Below, in pieces: positions 16,271 through 24,867 of a DNA stretch of 64,000 nucleotides. The first letter of the stretch is position 1. Each line of letters begins with the position of its first letter. The stretch comes from Clostridia bacterium (GTDB lineage Bacteria; Bacillota; Clostridia; Christensenellales; CAG-1252): the NCBI GenBank assembly GCA_017394805.1, contig JAFPXC010000031.1, positions 1-64,000 of the forward strand, read 5' to 3'. Below the pieces are notes generated by a model that saw only the letters and a program-made list of their open reading frames with translations, was not told the DNA's origin and did not search any database. The translations under genes and the position numbers were made by a program.

Positions 16271-17785
16271 TCAACCGATACCCTTTTCGGCGAGATACAG
16301 TTCGAATAACGCTTTGGCGTGAGAATAGGCGCTGTCCGAGGCAATCTCCACGTGGCGGGCGCGGCACGCTTTGGCGAAAGTCAGCGTTTCCTTGCCCTTT
16401 TTGAGCAGCATATCGGCGTCCGCCCAATCGCAGTCGAACGCATACCGCAACGCCTCGGCGATCTCCGCGAGGTAACGCTGCGTTTTTTCCAAATGCAGAG
16501 TGACTACGGTCTTGCCCTCGAAATACTTGACGAGGTCGGGCACCAAATCGGATATGCGCGGCGCGATAGCCACCGCCGACTTGATGGCCACGTCGATTTC
16601 CAACAAATCCGATTGATAGACGTAGGTCGTATAGCGGTCGACGGGCTTGCCGCCTACGGTGTGCAACGCGCACAGTTCGTAGGGCTGCAACTTGTCCTTG
16701 GACAGCGAACGAATGTACAAAAATACGTGCTCGCCCTGTAGCCGCTTCACGCCGCCCGTTTCGCCGTCCATGGCGAAAGACAACTGCACCAATTCGGTCG
16801 TGTCTTCCACCGCCTGCGGCTCGACGCGGTACCGCGCGGGCGGGGGCAAGGGCTTCAGCAACTCGGCGACTTTGGCCTTGTCTATCGTGCAACGATAGAC
16901 GGTTTTGGCAAAGACGTTGAAGGACTCGGTGCGTTCGTTGTAGAACACCCTGCCGCGCACCAGGAATTGTCCGTCCGTCACCGACTGCAGGGGGCACTTT
17001 TCGTCGTTTGTATTGAACAGTACGCGCATGCTGTCCGTGCCGTCGTTGAGCACGAACGTATAGTGATATTTGTAGAAGCGGCGCTTTGTCTCCTCGCCTT
17101 CCTTGGGCTCTTGCGGCTCGTATTCCTTGACGCGAATATCGCTCAATTCTCCACACACGGCCGCGCGTTCCTGTGCCTGACGCACATAGTGAATCATCAA
17201 GGGCAAGCGGCTGTATTCGCTCTTGACGCCGCACAAATACTTGATATCCGCCACGGGTACGACGGTAAACAGCGCGGACGAATTGTCGGCCTGCTCTTCC
17301 TCGACCACCGCGTCCGTCACCTCTATCTCGACCTTCGCGGGCATAATGAATGCGTCCGTCAAGTCGGTCTCGACCGCTCGCACGAACCCCCTCTCCTCGG
17401 CGTATTGCTTGATGGATTGGGGCATATACACCGTGCACTCGATGCGGTCGGACGTCACCTGCACGTCCACCGTGTCCATCATGACGTTGGCAGCGATAAA
17501 GGGAAAGGTGACGGCGACGTATTCGGTCAACCGTCTTTGAACCAAGTCCGCGCTGACCAACAGGCGCTCGAAATGGAAATTGAACGTGACTTTTTTGACG
17601 ATTTGACCGAAGAACGCGCGCAGGTCTTTGATGACCGCGTTGTCGAAATTCTCGTACTTGTCGTCGCGCACGTAGATATAGACGTTGGCCGTCCGCGTCT
17701 CGGTGTTGACGTCCACGTTTTTGATGCGCAAGTAGTCGTATTTACCTTCGGTAAAGGCGTAAAACAGAGAAGAAAATCTATCCAT
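16271..17785 (-). CDS. PolC-like protein: N-terminal and OB domains plus a degenerate exonuclease domain, no polymerase
   Basis: In Bacillus-type genomes polC lies in this block, downstream of dxr and rseP; here the gene after ispG encodes only 504 aa. Residues 20-75 resemble the PolC N-terminal domain, and residues 205-300 match the PolC OB fold (YKYHYTFVLNDGTDSMRVLF, then GQFLVRGRVFYNERTESFNV). Residues 350-504 align with the PolC proofreading exonuclease, but none of the DEDDh catalytic residues is kept: the DxE strand reads VFLYIRS, the AHNxxFD region TLHLEKTQR, and the HxAxxD region SDSAYSHAK. PHP and polymerase domains are absent. The gene overlaps ispG by 8 bases with a GAGGAG site, so it is translated. 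Its role is unknown; a replisome-binding accessory protein is possible. Confidence 0.7.
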   Translation of the reverse strand: MDRFSSLFYAFTEGKYDYLRIKNVDVNTETRTANVYIYVRDDKYENFDNAVIKDLRAFFGQIVKKVTFNFHFERLLVSADLVQRRLTEYVAVTFPFIAANVMMDTVDVQVTSDRIECTVYMPQSIKQYAEERGFVRAVETDLTDAFIMPAKVEIEVTDAVVEEEQADNSSALFTVVPVADIKYLCGVKSEYSRLPLMIHYVRQAQERAAVCGELSDIRVKEYEPQEPKEGEETKRRFYKYHYTFVLNDGTDSMRVLFNTNDEKCPLQSVTDGQFLVRGRVFYNERTESFNVFAKTVYRCTIDKAKVAELLKPLPPPARYRVEPQAVEDTTELVQLSFAMDGETGGVKRLQGEHVFLYIRSLSKDKLQPYELCALHTVGGKPVDRYTTYVYQSDLLEIDVAIKSAVAIAPRISDLVPDLVKYFEGKTVVTLHLEKTQRYLAEIAEALRYAFDCDWADADMLLKKGKETLTFAKACRARHVEIASDSAYSHAKALFELYLAEKGIG

Positions 17786-18815
17786 TGGTCATCTCCTCGA
17801 TATAGCGCCGCAAGGTAACGAGCACGTCGGCGTTGTCGACTGTGCCCACCTTTTCGCCTTTGACGAACAGCACGGATCTTTCGCGGCCGCCCGCAATGCC
17901 GAGGTCGGCCTCTTTGCCCTCGCCCAAGCCATTGACCACGCAACCCATCACGGCCACAGTCAAGGGCTTGCGGATATCCTTGGTAAGGTCGCGCACTTGG
18001 GCGGCTACCGCCACCACGTCGAACTCCGTCCTGCCGCACGTCGGGCAGGAAATGACGTTGACGAAATCGCGCCTAAGCCCCACCGCACGCAACAATTCGA
18101 CGCCCGCTTTGACCTCTTCGACGGGGTCGGCCGTCAGGCTCACGCGAATGGTATCGCCCACGCCCGACAAGAGCAAGCCGCCGATGGCCGAATAGGACTT
18201 GGCCAAGGCCGACTCGCCCGCGCCCGCCTCGGTAACGCCCAAGTGCAAGGGATAATCCGCGCGGTCGTGGAGCGCCATATAGGCGTCGAACGTAGTCTTG
18301 GCGTTAGAAGATTTGACGGACAGGCAAATATCTTTCAATCCGTATTTTTCAAACTGGCGCGCCTCGTCGAGGGCGACCGTTACCATTTTCTCGGCAAGGG
18401 TATCGCCCGTAGCATCGGTGGGCAAAGAGCCTGCGTTGACGCCTATACGCACGCCTATGCCTTTGGCGACGCACGCTTCGGCCACCGCCTTGACGTGATC
18501 TTCCCCTTGCAGATTGCCGGGGTTGACGCGCACCTTGGCCGCGCCCGCCTCTACGGCGGCCAACGCCAGCCGATAGTCGAAATGAATGTCCGCCACGATG
18601 GGCACGGGGCTCTCGGCGCACAGCCTGCGGAAAGACTCCACCGCCCCGCGTTCGTTGAGCGTCACGCGGACGATATCCGCGCCAGCTCGGTACAGACGAT
18701 TGACTTGGGACAAGGTGGCGTCAAAGTCCGCCGTGCGGGTATTGGTCATACTCTGCACGGTAACGGGGGCGCCCCCGCCTATGGGTACGGTCTTGATATC
18801 GAATCTTCTCGTCAT
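17778..18815 (-). CDS. ispG: 4-hydroxy-3-methylbut-2-en-1-yl diphosphate synthase (flavodoxin/ferredoxin type)
   Basis: Penultimate step of the MEP isoprenoid pathway: reduces MEcPP to HMBPP with a 4Fe-4S cluster. The start TVPIGGGAPVTVQSMTNTRTAD, the VRVTLNERGAVESF region and VNPGNL are diagnostic; cluster cysteines appear as SCPTCGRTEFD and MGCVVNGLGEGKEADLGIAGG. The ATG at 18815 follows GGAGAAAG; earlier in-frame ATGs lie inside the palindrome region. With dxr in the same cluster it shows that isoprenoids come from the MEP route. A Fur-like palindrome lies just upstream. Confidence 0.96.
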   Translation of the reverse strand: MTRRFDIKTVPIGGGAPVTVQSMTNTRTADFDATLSQVNRLYRAGADIVRVTLNERGAVESFRRLCAESPVPIVADIHFDYRLALAAVEAGAAKVRVNPGNLQGEDHVKAVAEACVAKGIGVRIGVNAGSLPTDATGDTLAEKMVTVALDEARQFEKYGLKDICLSVKSSNAKTTFDAYMALHDRADYPLHLGVTEAGAGESALAKSYSAIGGLLLSGVGDTIRVSLTADPVEEVKAGVELLRAVGLRRDFVNVISCPTCGRTEFDVVAVAAQVRDLTKDIRKPLTVAVMGCVVNGLGEGKEADLGIAGGRERSVLFVKGEKVGTVDNADVLVTLRRYIEEMTNG

Positions 18816-18830
18816 TCGTCTTTCTCCGAT

Positions 18831-18849
18831 GATAATGCAAAGCATTATC
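18831..18849. promoter_or_regulatory. Fur-box-like 19-base palindrome in front of ispG
   Basis: GATAATGCAAAGCATTATC is a perfect palindrome (8-base arms, AAA centre) and matches the classical Fur box GATAATGATAATCATTATC at 16 of 19 positions. It ends 3 bases before the ispG ribosome-binding site. It may be an iron-responsive operator or simply an mRNA hairpin. Confidence 0.5.
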
Positions 18850-18889
18850 AAATTCGCATTTATCTATCGCTTTCCACGATGCCTACGCG

Positions 18890-20035
18890 TCAAAACAATT
18901 TGGCTATCATGCCCAAATTGAGTATGTCAAACAATATGGTCGCGCCGAACAACAGGATAAGGCCGACAAAGTGAATGATCGCCTCTACCTTGCGCGGTAT
19001 GGGCTTGCCGCGTATCCATTCGATGACGGTGAACACCACGCGCGAGCCGTCCAACGCGGGCAGCGGCAATACGTTCATAATGGCGATATTGGCGCTCATC
19101 ATACCCAAAAGCACCAAGATACTGCGGAAGCCGCCCGTCGCCACGCTGCTGGCGATGATGCCAACGGTGGTGATGGGGCCGCCCAAATTGCCCTTGACGG
19201 CGACCAAACCCGTGAACATACCGCCTATGGTCTGGAAGAGGAACACGACCACCTGCACGCAGAACACCACGCCGTAGGCAAAAGACTGCCAAAATCCCGC
19301 GCGATAACTGACGTACGAGGTCATGATGCCTATGCCGCGATAGGTCGTCACGTTGCCGTCCGCGTCCGTGGAATAGTATTGGCCGAGGTAGCCCGTCACT
19401 TTGACCTTTTCCCCTTTGCTGAACACGACGCCTTTGCCCACGAATTGGGGCTTGACATTGCGCAATACGGTCATTTCCACGGGACCGTCGTCGAGGTCTT
19501 TGACAATGCCCGCCACGTTGGAATCCACCAAAGTATACACGTTTTTGCCGTTGATTTGGTAGATGATATCCCCCTCTTCGAGGGTGAACTTCACGCCCTC
19601 CTCGACGGGCGCGTTGAACTTGGCCACGGCGGGCAAGGTATATCCGTAGATACAAAAGGCCACGGTCAAGATCAAAAAGGCGGAGATAAAGTTGAACGTG
19701 ACGCCCGCCAGCAATACCAAAATGCGCTTCCACGGTTTCTGCGCATTGAACGCGCCCTCTACCGTGCTGTCCTTGTCCTCTCCCTCGAAGGCGCAAAAAC
19801 CGCCCAACGGAATCAAACGGATGGAAAAGATTTCGCCGTTTTTCTTTTTGTGCTTGATAAGGGGCGGCCCGAACCCGATGGAGAACTCGTTTATCTTGAA
19901 TTTGAGCAATTTTCCCACGGAATAATGCCCGAACTCGTGCACGACGATCATCACCATCAAGGTCAACAGCGCCACGATAATATATCCGATTGTCGTAAAG
20001 ACGGACTTGGCGTCCGCCATCAATAATGCTAACAT
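18890..20035 (-). CDS. rseP: Site-2 metalloprotease RseP/RasP
   Basis: Intramembrane zinc protease that cleaves membrane-anchored regulators such as anti-sigma factors and clears signal peptides. The first span carries HEFGH (zinc-binding HExxH), the last part carries NVLPLPALDGSR (second motif, NxxPxPxLDG), and a PDZ domain sits between them (about residues 130-230). Length 381 aa. The ATG at 20035 overlaps the dxr stop by 7 bases and has AAGGAAGG before it; a second ATG five codons later lacks a site. Confidence 0.95.
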   Translation of the reverse strand: MLALLMADAKSVFTTIGYIIVALLTLMVMIVVHEFGHYSVGKLLKFKINEFSIGFGPPLIKHKKKNGEIFSIRLIPLGGFCAFEGEDKDSTVEGAFNAQKPWKRILVLLAGVTFNFISAFLILTVAFCIYGYTLPAVAKFNAPVEEGVKFTLEEGDIIYQINGKNVYTLVDSNVAGIVKDLDDGPVEMTVLRNVKPQFVGKGVVFSKGEKVKVTGYLGQYYSTDADGNVTTYRGIGIMTSYVSYRAGFWQSFAYGVVFCVQVVVFLFQTIGGMFTGLVAVKGNLGGPITTVGIIASSVATGGFRSILVLLGMMSANIAIMNVLPLPALDGSRVVFTVIEWIRGKPIPRKVEAIIHFVGLILLFGATILFDILNLGMIAKLF

Positions 20036-21141
20036 AATCCTTCCTTCGCCGTTTGCGCCGCTTCGGCGTAGATACGCCACACGTCCGCAAGGTCGCGCAC
20101 GTTGCCGTCGAACGCGTCGACAGCACGTTGTAATATTGTATGTATGCCGCCCAAGGGGATATGCCCGTCGAGGAAGGCTTTGACCGCCGCTTCGTCCGCG
20201 GCCACCGCCGCCACCGCTTTGGCGGTAGATTGCGCTGAGGCGTCCACTACGCAACGGAAAGCGGGATAACGCGCCTCGTCCAACCCCTCGAAGGTAAGCG
20301 AACGCCCGACCAGATCCAACGCGCTCACCAAAGACGGGCGACGCGCGGGATACAGCAAGGCGTATTGAATGGGCAACCGCATATCGGGCACGCCCAACTG
20401 CGCTTTGACCGAATTGTCCCGCAACTCCACCATGCTGTGCACGACGCTCTCGCGGTGCACCAATACGTCGATATCCTCGTACGGCACGTCGAACAGATAA
20501 TGCGCCTCCACCACCTCGAAGGCCTTGTTGACCATGGTGGCGCAATCCACCGTTATCTTGTCGCCCATGGCCCAATTGGGGTGCGCCAGCACCTCGCGGG
20601 GCGTGGCGAGGGGCAATTTATCCAAAGGATAATCCCGCAACGCGCCGCCCGAAGCCGTGAGAATGATGCGCTTGATATCGCGGTAGCGATTGCCCTCGAG
20701 GCTCTGCCATACCGCGCTGTGCTCGCTGTCCACGGGCAGCAAAACGCCATTGGACGAAATGACGGCGTCCATGACGAAACGCCCGCCGCACACCAAACTC
20801 TCCTTGTTGGCCAAACACACGATTTTGTCGCGGTGCAGGGCCGCGAGCGTAGGCTTGAGCCCGCTCAAACCGCCCACGGCGACCACCAATATATCGTAAT
20901 CGCCTTCGGCGGCGTAGCGCACCAAGGCGTCCTCGCCCGAATAGACGGTGCCTTCGCACTCTATATTTTGCGTAAAAACGAGGGTTTTAACCCCGAATTG
21001 CCGCGCTTGCTCTTGCATAAGGCGCGTGTTCGTATGACAAGACAGGGCGCACGCCGACAATTCGTCCGCGTGTGCGCGTATCACCTCGAGGGTCTGCCGC
21101 CCCACCGAGCCGGTGCTACCCAATACGGCTACTTTTTTCAT
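20029..21141 (-). CDS. dxr: 1-deoxy-D-xylulose 5-phosphate reductoisomerase
   Basis: Converts DXP to MEP with NADPH. The NADPH-binding start MKKVAVLGSTGSVGRQTLEVI, the substrate-loop region NKESLVCGG with VDSEHSAVWQ, the TASGGALRDYP segment and the C-terminal four-helix domain are present over 370 aa. The ATG at 21141 overlaps the cdsA stop (ATGA), so translation is probably coupled; longer frames upstream lie inside cdsA. Confidence 0.96.
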   Translation of the reverse strand: MKKVAVLGSTGSVGRQTLEVIRAHADELSACALSCHTNTRLMQEQARQFGVKTLVFTQNIECEGTVYSGEDALVRYAAEGDYDILVVAVGGLSGLKPTLAALHRDKIVCLANKESLVCGGRFVMDAVISSNGVLLPVDSEHSAVWQSLEGNRYRDIKRIILTASGGALRDYPLDKLPLATPREVLAHPNWAMGDKITVDCATMVNKAFEVVEAHYLFDVPYEDIDVLVHRESVVHSMVELRDNSVKAQLGVPDMRLPIQYALLYPARRPSLVSALDLVGRSLTFEGLDEARYPAFRCVVDASAQSTAKAVAAVAADEAAVKAFLDGHIPLGGIHTILQRAVDAFDGNVRDLADVWRIYAEAAQTAKEGLC

Positions 21142-22133
21142 GCGACGATAAGATTGTAGACGGTGAAGAACAAATAGACGATGGGCATAGCGAAAATCAC
21201 GCTGTCCATACGGTCCATCACACCGCCGTGCCCGGGGAAAATCTTGCCATAGTCCTTGATGCCGACCTGCCTCTTGATCCAACTGGCCGCGAGGTCGCCC
21301 GCCATACCGGCGATCATCACCAAAACGCTGAGAAGCGCATACAGCAATATGCTCACCCACAACTTGTCGCTAAGCGCCGTGAGCCCAATATTGTTGAAAC
21401 CGTCGAAGACGTGAAACACGTCGAACAAAAGCATAACGGCCGCGCCCGCAATCAAGGCGCCCGCCACACCGCCGTAGAGACCTTCGACCGACTTCTTGGG
21501 GCTGATGGTGGGGCACAATTTGCGCTTGCCGAACTTACTGCCTACGAAGTAGGCGGCGGCGTCCGAAGCCAAAGGCACCGCCAGCATCAACAAAATGGCC
21601 AGCAAGTTGCCCGCGCGCAGGTTGACGGCCATGATCATGGCCACGAAAACGCAAGGATATACGATATTGAGGACGGTCAGTCCCAAATCGGTGAGCGAAT
21701 GCGTGTGCTTGAAGGTGAATATGCCCAACGCCACGCACGCGGCTACGGCGGTGGCTATCATGATACCTTCGGTATAGAAGAACCAAAACAGGGGATAGAC
21801 CGCCACGAAAAAGACGATAAGGGGCGCGAGCATCACGTTGTGCCCGCCCGAGCGAAGAGCCTTGTACATCTCCAATCCGCCCATCACGATGAAGAACATA
21901 CCGATGAGATCGAAAGAATGCACGCTCAGCGTGCGGAAATACAGCAAAAACGTGAGCATTACGCCCAAAAGGCACAGGCCCGTCAGCAGGCGTTTGAGCC
22001 CCGAGGACATACCTTTCTTCGGTTTCGGTTCGCTCGTAGCGGGCGCGGGGACCGAGGCGACCGTATCCGCCGCTCTCTCTTCCGTCTCTCGTTCTTCGCC
22101 GATATTCGTCACTTCTTTTTCGTTTTCGTTCAT
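21138..22133 (-). CDS. cdsA: Phosphatidate cytidylyltransferase
   Basis: Membrane enzyme making CDP-diacylglycerol for phospholipid synthesis. The C-terminus holds the family signature: SWIKRQVGIKDYGKIFPGHG continuing into GVMDRMDS (about residues 285-312). Eight or so hydrophobic spans precede it. The first 50 residues are a charged extension (many Glu, Lys, Pro) not usual in the family. The 331-aa frame starts at ATG 22133 with only a weak site. In related genomes uppS normally lies between frr and cdsA; here it is missing. Confidence 0.95.
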   Translation of the reverse strand: MNENEKEVTNIGEERETEERAADTVASVPAPATSEPKPKKGMSSGLKRLLTGLCLLGVMLTFLLYFRTLSVHSFDLIGMFFIVMGGLEMYKALRSGGHNVMLAPLIVFFVAVYPLFWFFYTEGIMIATAVAACVALGIFTFKHTHSLTDLGLTVLNIVYPCVFVAMIMAVNLRAGNLLAILLMLAVPLASDAAAYFVGSKFGKRKLCPTISPKKSVEGLYGGVAGALIAGAAVMLLFDVFHVFDGFNNIGLTALSDKLWVSILLYALLSVLVMIAGMAGDLAASWIKRQVGIKDYGKIFPGHGGVMDRMDSVIFAMPIVYLFFTVYNLIVA

Positions 22134-22151
22134 ACCCTATACTAACCAAAT

Positions 22152-22171
22152 GGTACGCCCGCAAGCGTACC
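22152..22171. repeat. Inverted repeat between frr and cdsA
   Basis: GGTACGC (22152-22158) and GCGTACC (22165-22171) pair perfectly around a 6-base loop. There is no T-tract, so it is more likely an mRNA-processing hairpin or operator than a terminator. Confidence 0.5.
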
Positions 22172-22201
22172 ACTATCGAATGCTATTCGTTCGGAGCCGA
22201 A

Positions 22202-22780
22202 TTACACGCTGGTGATCTCGGTCTCCTTTTCTTTGAACATCGCGTCTACTTTGGCGATGTAGTTCTGCAACATCTTGTCGACGTCCTTCTCGATATTCTT
22301 GACGTCATCCTCGGTGATGACGTTGTCCTTTTTGAGTTTTTTGGTCAACTCGTTGGCGTCGCGGCGCGCGTTGCGCAACATGACTTTGGTGTTTTCGGCA
22401 CCCTGCTTGATCTCTTTGACCAACTGCTGTCTTCTCTCCAAGGTCAACTCGGGGAACACCAAGCGAATGACTCTGCCGTCGTTGGAGGGCGTGATGCCGA
22501 TGCCCGAATCCAAAATGGCTTTCTCCACGTTTTTGAGCAAAGAATTATCCCACACGGAAATGACGATCATACGCGCCTCGGGCACGTTGATATTGCCCAC
22601 CTGATTGAGGGGCACGTCGCTGCCGTAGGCGGACACGCGCACTTTGTCCAACAGGTGCGGATTGGCTCTGCCGCAACGCACTTGTTGCAGTTGATATTGA
22701 TAGGACTCCACGGCCTTATTGAGGTCTGTCTCGAATTTGTCGAACAATTCCAACACTTCCAATATATCGTAGTTTTCCAT
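22202..22780 (-). CDS. frr: Ribosome recycling factor
   Basis: Splits post-termination ribosomes together with EF-G. The 192-aa protein has the two-domain pattern: helices flanking the hinge (QVRCGRANPHLLDKV, then VPLNQVGNINVPEARMIVI) and the C-terminal long-helix segment with ERRQQLVKEIK and RNARRDANELTKKLKK. It starts with a good AAGGAG site and has its own promoter reading from inside the end of the upstream PI-PLC-like gene. It leads the operon frr-cdsA-dxr-rseP-ispG-polC-like. Confidence 0.97.
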   Translation of the reverse strand: MENYDILEVLELFDKFETDLNKAVESYQYQLQQVRCGRANPHLLDKVRVSAYGSDVPLNQVGNINVPEARMIVISVWDNSLLKNVEKAILDSGIGITPSNDGRVIRLVFPELTLERRQQLVKEIKQGAENTKVMLRNARRDANELTKKLKKDNVITEDDVKNIEKDVDKMLQNYIAKVDAMFKEKETEITSV

Positions 22781-22814
22781 AAAGCAAACTCCTTTTTGTT
22801 ATATTCTACATTTG

Positions 22815-22843
22815 ATTATAGCATTAAACTTCGAATTTGACAA
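22815..22843 (-). promoter_or_regulatory. Promoter of the frr operon
   Basis: Minus strand: -35 TTGTCA (22838-22843), 17-base spacer, -10 TATAAT (22815-22820). Confidence 0.75.
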
Positions 22844-22850
22844 GAATATT

Positions 22851-23927
22851 TTACAAAACGTTGACATAATCGACCGAAGACCGCCATTCGGCGAAAATAT
22901 CACGATATTCGGCCTTGACGACGCCCTTGGCGAGATTCATAGTAAGGGTGATGATATTTTTGCGCGGCGTAACGTAATCGCGCATGACGATATTGACGGC
23001 TTTGGCTTTCTCGGCGGGCAACGTGAGCAAATAGTCGTTCATATTGTCGGCGTGCGACACCTCGCGATAGGCAGGGCCGAACACGTACAGTCTATCGGTC
23101 AACTGCCCCTGCAACACGAACAACCCGCCGTTGCTCTCCTCGTATTGCCGCCAATACACGGGCAGACAATCGGCAATATACTTCGCGGACGATTGGGTAT
23201 TGTATTCGGTAACGTAGTAGGAATGCAACGCGGCGTCGGGGCGGCGGCCCGCGTCGTCGTCGCGCAGGAACACCCAATCCGTCTGCTCGTATTGACCGCG
23301 CCTTCCCCAAAACACGAGGCACTTGCCGCGACAGTCGGCGAGGCGCAACGATTTGACAAAAGTCAAATCGTCCATATCGGTATCGTTGTGCACGGCCAAG
23401 TCGGACAACGCGCTCTCGACGACGTTGAAAGTCGACTTTTGGGCGTCTACTACGTCTTCGTTGAAGAAATGTTGGAAGTCCAGCACCACGAACTCGCTGG
23501 GGTTATTGGTCAAAAAAACGCGTATATCGCTCAAAATCGGCAAGAAATCCACGCCCAACATATCCGCGTGGAAAATGCGCAAAGTGCCCTCGTCGTCCGC
23601 CACTCTCAGGTCGAAATAGCGCGTGCCGCAAGCCAACTGCTCTGCAATCGACGTGTTTTGCGTTTGATACGCCCACATCATATCCATACAGCCCGCGTCG
23701 TGCGAGCCGCCCATCGCTATATTCGTCACGAGGGTATCGTCCTCTATCGCTTGCATCCAATTGACGAGGGACAATCCGTTTTGGGGCTCGGGCGCCGTGC
23801 TGCCGTCCGTATAGATGGCCGACATGGTGTACATGGCAAAAGCCGCCATAGCCGTAGCCAAAATCAACCTGCCCAGCAAGGACAGAATGCACATCAGTAC
23901 GACCAACAAAACTCTTTTGGCTTTCAT
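22851..23927 (-). CDS. PI-PLC X-domain phosphodiesterase, membrane-anchored or secreted
   Basis: Resembles bacterial phosphatidylinositol-specific phospholipase C. A signal or anchor segment covers residues 5-40, with no lipobox. The X domain shows GSHDAG with His76, QNTSIAEQLACGTRYFDLRV with Arg108, and FHADM with His120; the two His at this spacing, the Arg and the Asp after the first His match the PI-PLC catalytic set. FVVLDFQHFF is the next conserved strand. Length 358 aa. The ATG at 23927 follows AAGGAG by 7 bases. It has its own promoter and sits between pyrH and frr, which are normally neighbours. It may cleave a glycerophospholipid or glycolipid; the substrate is unproven. Confidence 0.8.
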   Translation of the reverse strand: MKAKRVLLVVLMCILSLLGRLILATAMAAFAMYTMSAIYTDGSTAPEPQNGLSLVNWMQAIEDDTLVTNIAMGGSHDAGCMDMMWAYQTQNTSIAEQLACGTRYFDLRVADDEGTLRIFHADMLGVDFLPILSDIRVFLTNNPSEFVVLDFQHFFNEDVVDAQKSTFNVVESALSDLAVHNDTDMDDLTFVKSLRLADCRGKCLVFWGRRGQYEQTDWVFLRDDDAGRRPDAALHSYYVTEYNTQSSAKYIADCLPVYWRQYEESNGGLFVLQGQLTDRLYVFGPAYREVSHADNMNDYLLTLPAEKAKAVNIVMRDYVTPRKNIITLTMNLAKGVVKAEYRDIFAEWRSSVDYVNVL

Positions 23928-23949
23928 ACGCGACTCCTTTTGACACCTC

Positions 23950-23978
23950 ATTATACCAAAATCAACCGATATTTTCCA
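23950..23978 (-). promoter_or_regulatory. Promoter of the PI-PLC-like gene
   Basis: Minus strand: -35 TGGAAA (23973-23978), 17-base spacer, -10 TATAAT (23950-23955). Confidence 0.6.
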
Positions 23979-24030
23979 TATTTTTTCAAAATCTTAATAG
24001 ATTTTTACAAAAGGCGCGTTCACGGGCGCA

Positions 24031-24063
24031 AAAGAAAAGGGGAACGCGCATGGGCGGTTCCCC
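24031..24063 (-). terminator. Terminator after pyrH
   Basis: Minus strand GGGGAAC (24057-24063) pairs with GTTCCCC (24039-24045), followed by TTTTCTTT. It separates the rpsB-tsf-pyrH unit from the PI-PLC-like gene. Confidence 0.8.
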
Positions 24064-24087
24064 TATTCAACGTATCGAAATCGAAAC

Positions 24088-24108
24088 TATCTATACACAG
24101 TATAGATA
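24088..24108. repeat. Perfect 9-base inverted repeat right after the pyrH stop
   Basis: TATCTATAC (24088-24096) and GTATAGATA (24100-24108) around ACA. It ends one base before the pyrH stop codon; it could stabilise the 3' end or bind a protein. The main terminator lies 25 bases further on. Confidence 0.6.
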
Positions 24109-24109
24109 A

Positions 24110-24811
24110 TCAATGCAGTAAGGTGCCGATTTTCTCCCCCGTGACGGCGCGCTTGATACTGTCTTTTTCGGACAATCCGAAGAGCACCACGGGCATACCG
24201 ACGTCCTGACAAATGGCCACGGCCGCGGCGTCCATCACCTGGAGGTTTTGCGCGAGGTAATCGCGATAGGTTATCTCGTCCAACTTCTTGGCGTTGGGGT
24301 TTTTGCGGGGGTCGCTGTCATAAATGCCGTCGATATTCTTGGCGAGCAGCATCGCGTCCACCCCGATCTCGGCGGCACGCAAAGCCGCGCCCGAATCGGT
24401 GGAGAAGAAGGGGTTGCCCGTACCGCAGGCGAACAACAGCACGTTGCCCTCCTCGAGGTATTCGACCGCTTTGCGTTGGTCGTACAACTCGCCTACCTTG
24501 TCGATGCGGAAAGCGGTCATCAACTTGCACTTGACGCCCGCTCTGAGCAAAGCGTCCTCGAGGCAAAGCCCGTTGACGGCGGTAGCCAACATGCCCATAT
24601 AATCGGCGGTCGGTCTGTCCATCTCGCGCCCTTCGCGGCCGCGCCAAATATTGCCGCCGCCCATCACGACGCCGAGTTCGACGCCCATACCGTATATGGC
24701 TTTGAGTTCTTCTACCGTCTTGGCGATAATGTCCTGGTCGAAGATATTTTCGGCCGAACTCAACGCCTCGCCGCTCACTTTGATCAAGATGCGTTTATAC
24801 TTCAATTCCAT
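24110..24811 (-). CDS. pyrH: UMP kinase
   Basis: Phosphorylates UMP to UDP; amino-acid-kinase fold, 233 aa. Motifs: KRILIKVSGEAL at the N-terminus, the glycine loop VMGGGNIWRG, RPTADYMGMLATAVNGL, and FACGTGNPFFSTDSGAALRA (nucleotide binding). A site (AAGGAAGTGCGCT) precedes the ATG. A terminator-like hairpin lies between tsf and pyrH, so pyrH may be expressed at a lower level than the ribosomal genes. Confidence 0.97.
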   Translation of the reverse strand: MELKYKRILIKVSGEALSSAENIFDQDIIAKTVEELKAIYGMGVELGVVMGGGNIWRGREGREMDRPTADYMGMLATAVNGLCLEDALLRAGVKCKLMTAFRIDKVGELYDQRKAVEYLEEGNVLLFACGTGNPFFSTDSGAALRAAEIGVDAMLLAKNIDGIYDSDPRKNPNAKKLDEITYRDYLAQNLQVMDAAAVAICQDVGMPVVLFGLSEKDSIKRAVTGEKIGTLLH

Positions 24812-24825
24812 AGCGCACTTCCTTT

Positions 24826-24851
24826 GAAAAAAAGAGGGACAAGCCCTCTTT
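24826..24851 (-). terminator. Attenuating hairpin between tsf and pyrH
   Basis: Minus strand AAAGAGGG (arm at 24844-24851 on the plus strand) pairs with CCCTCTTT (24831-24838), followed by TTTTC. Its place just ahead of the pyrH ribosome-binding site makes partial termination likely. Confidence 0.75.
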
Positions 24852-24867
24852 CTTCCCTTGAAAACGA

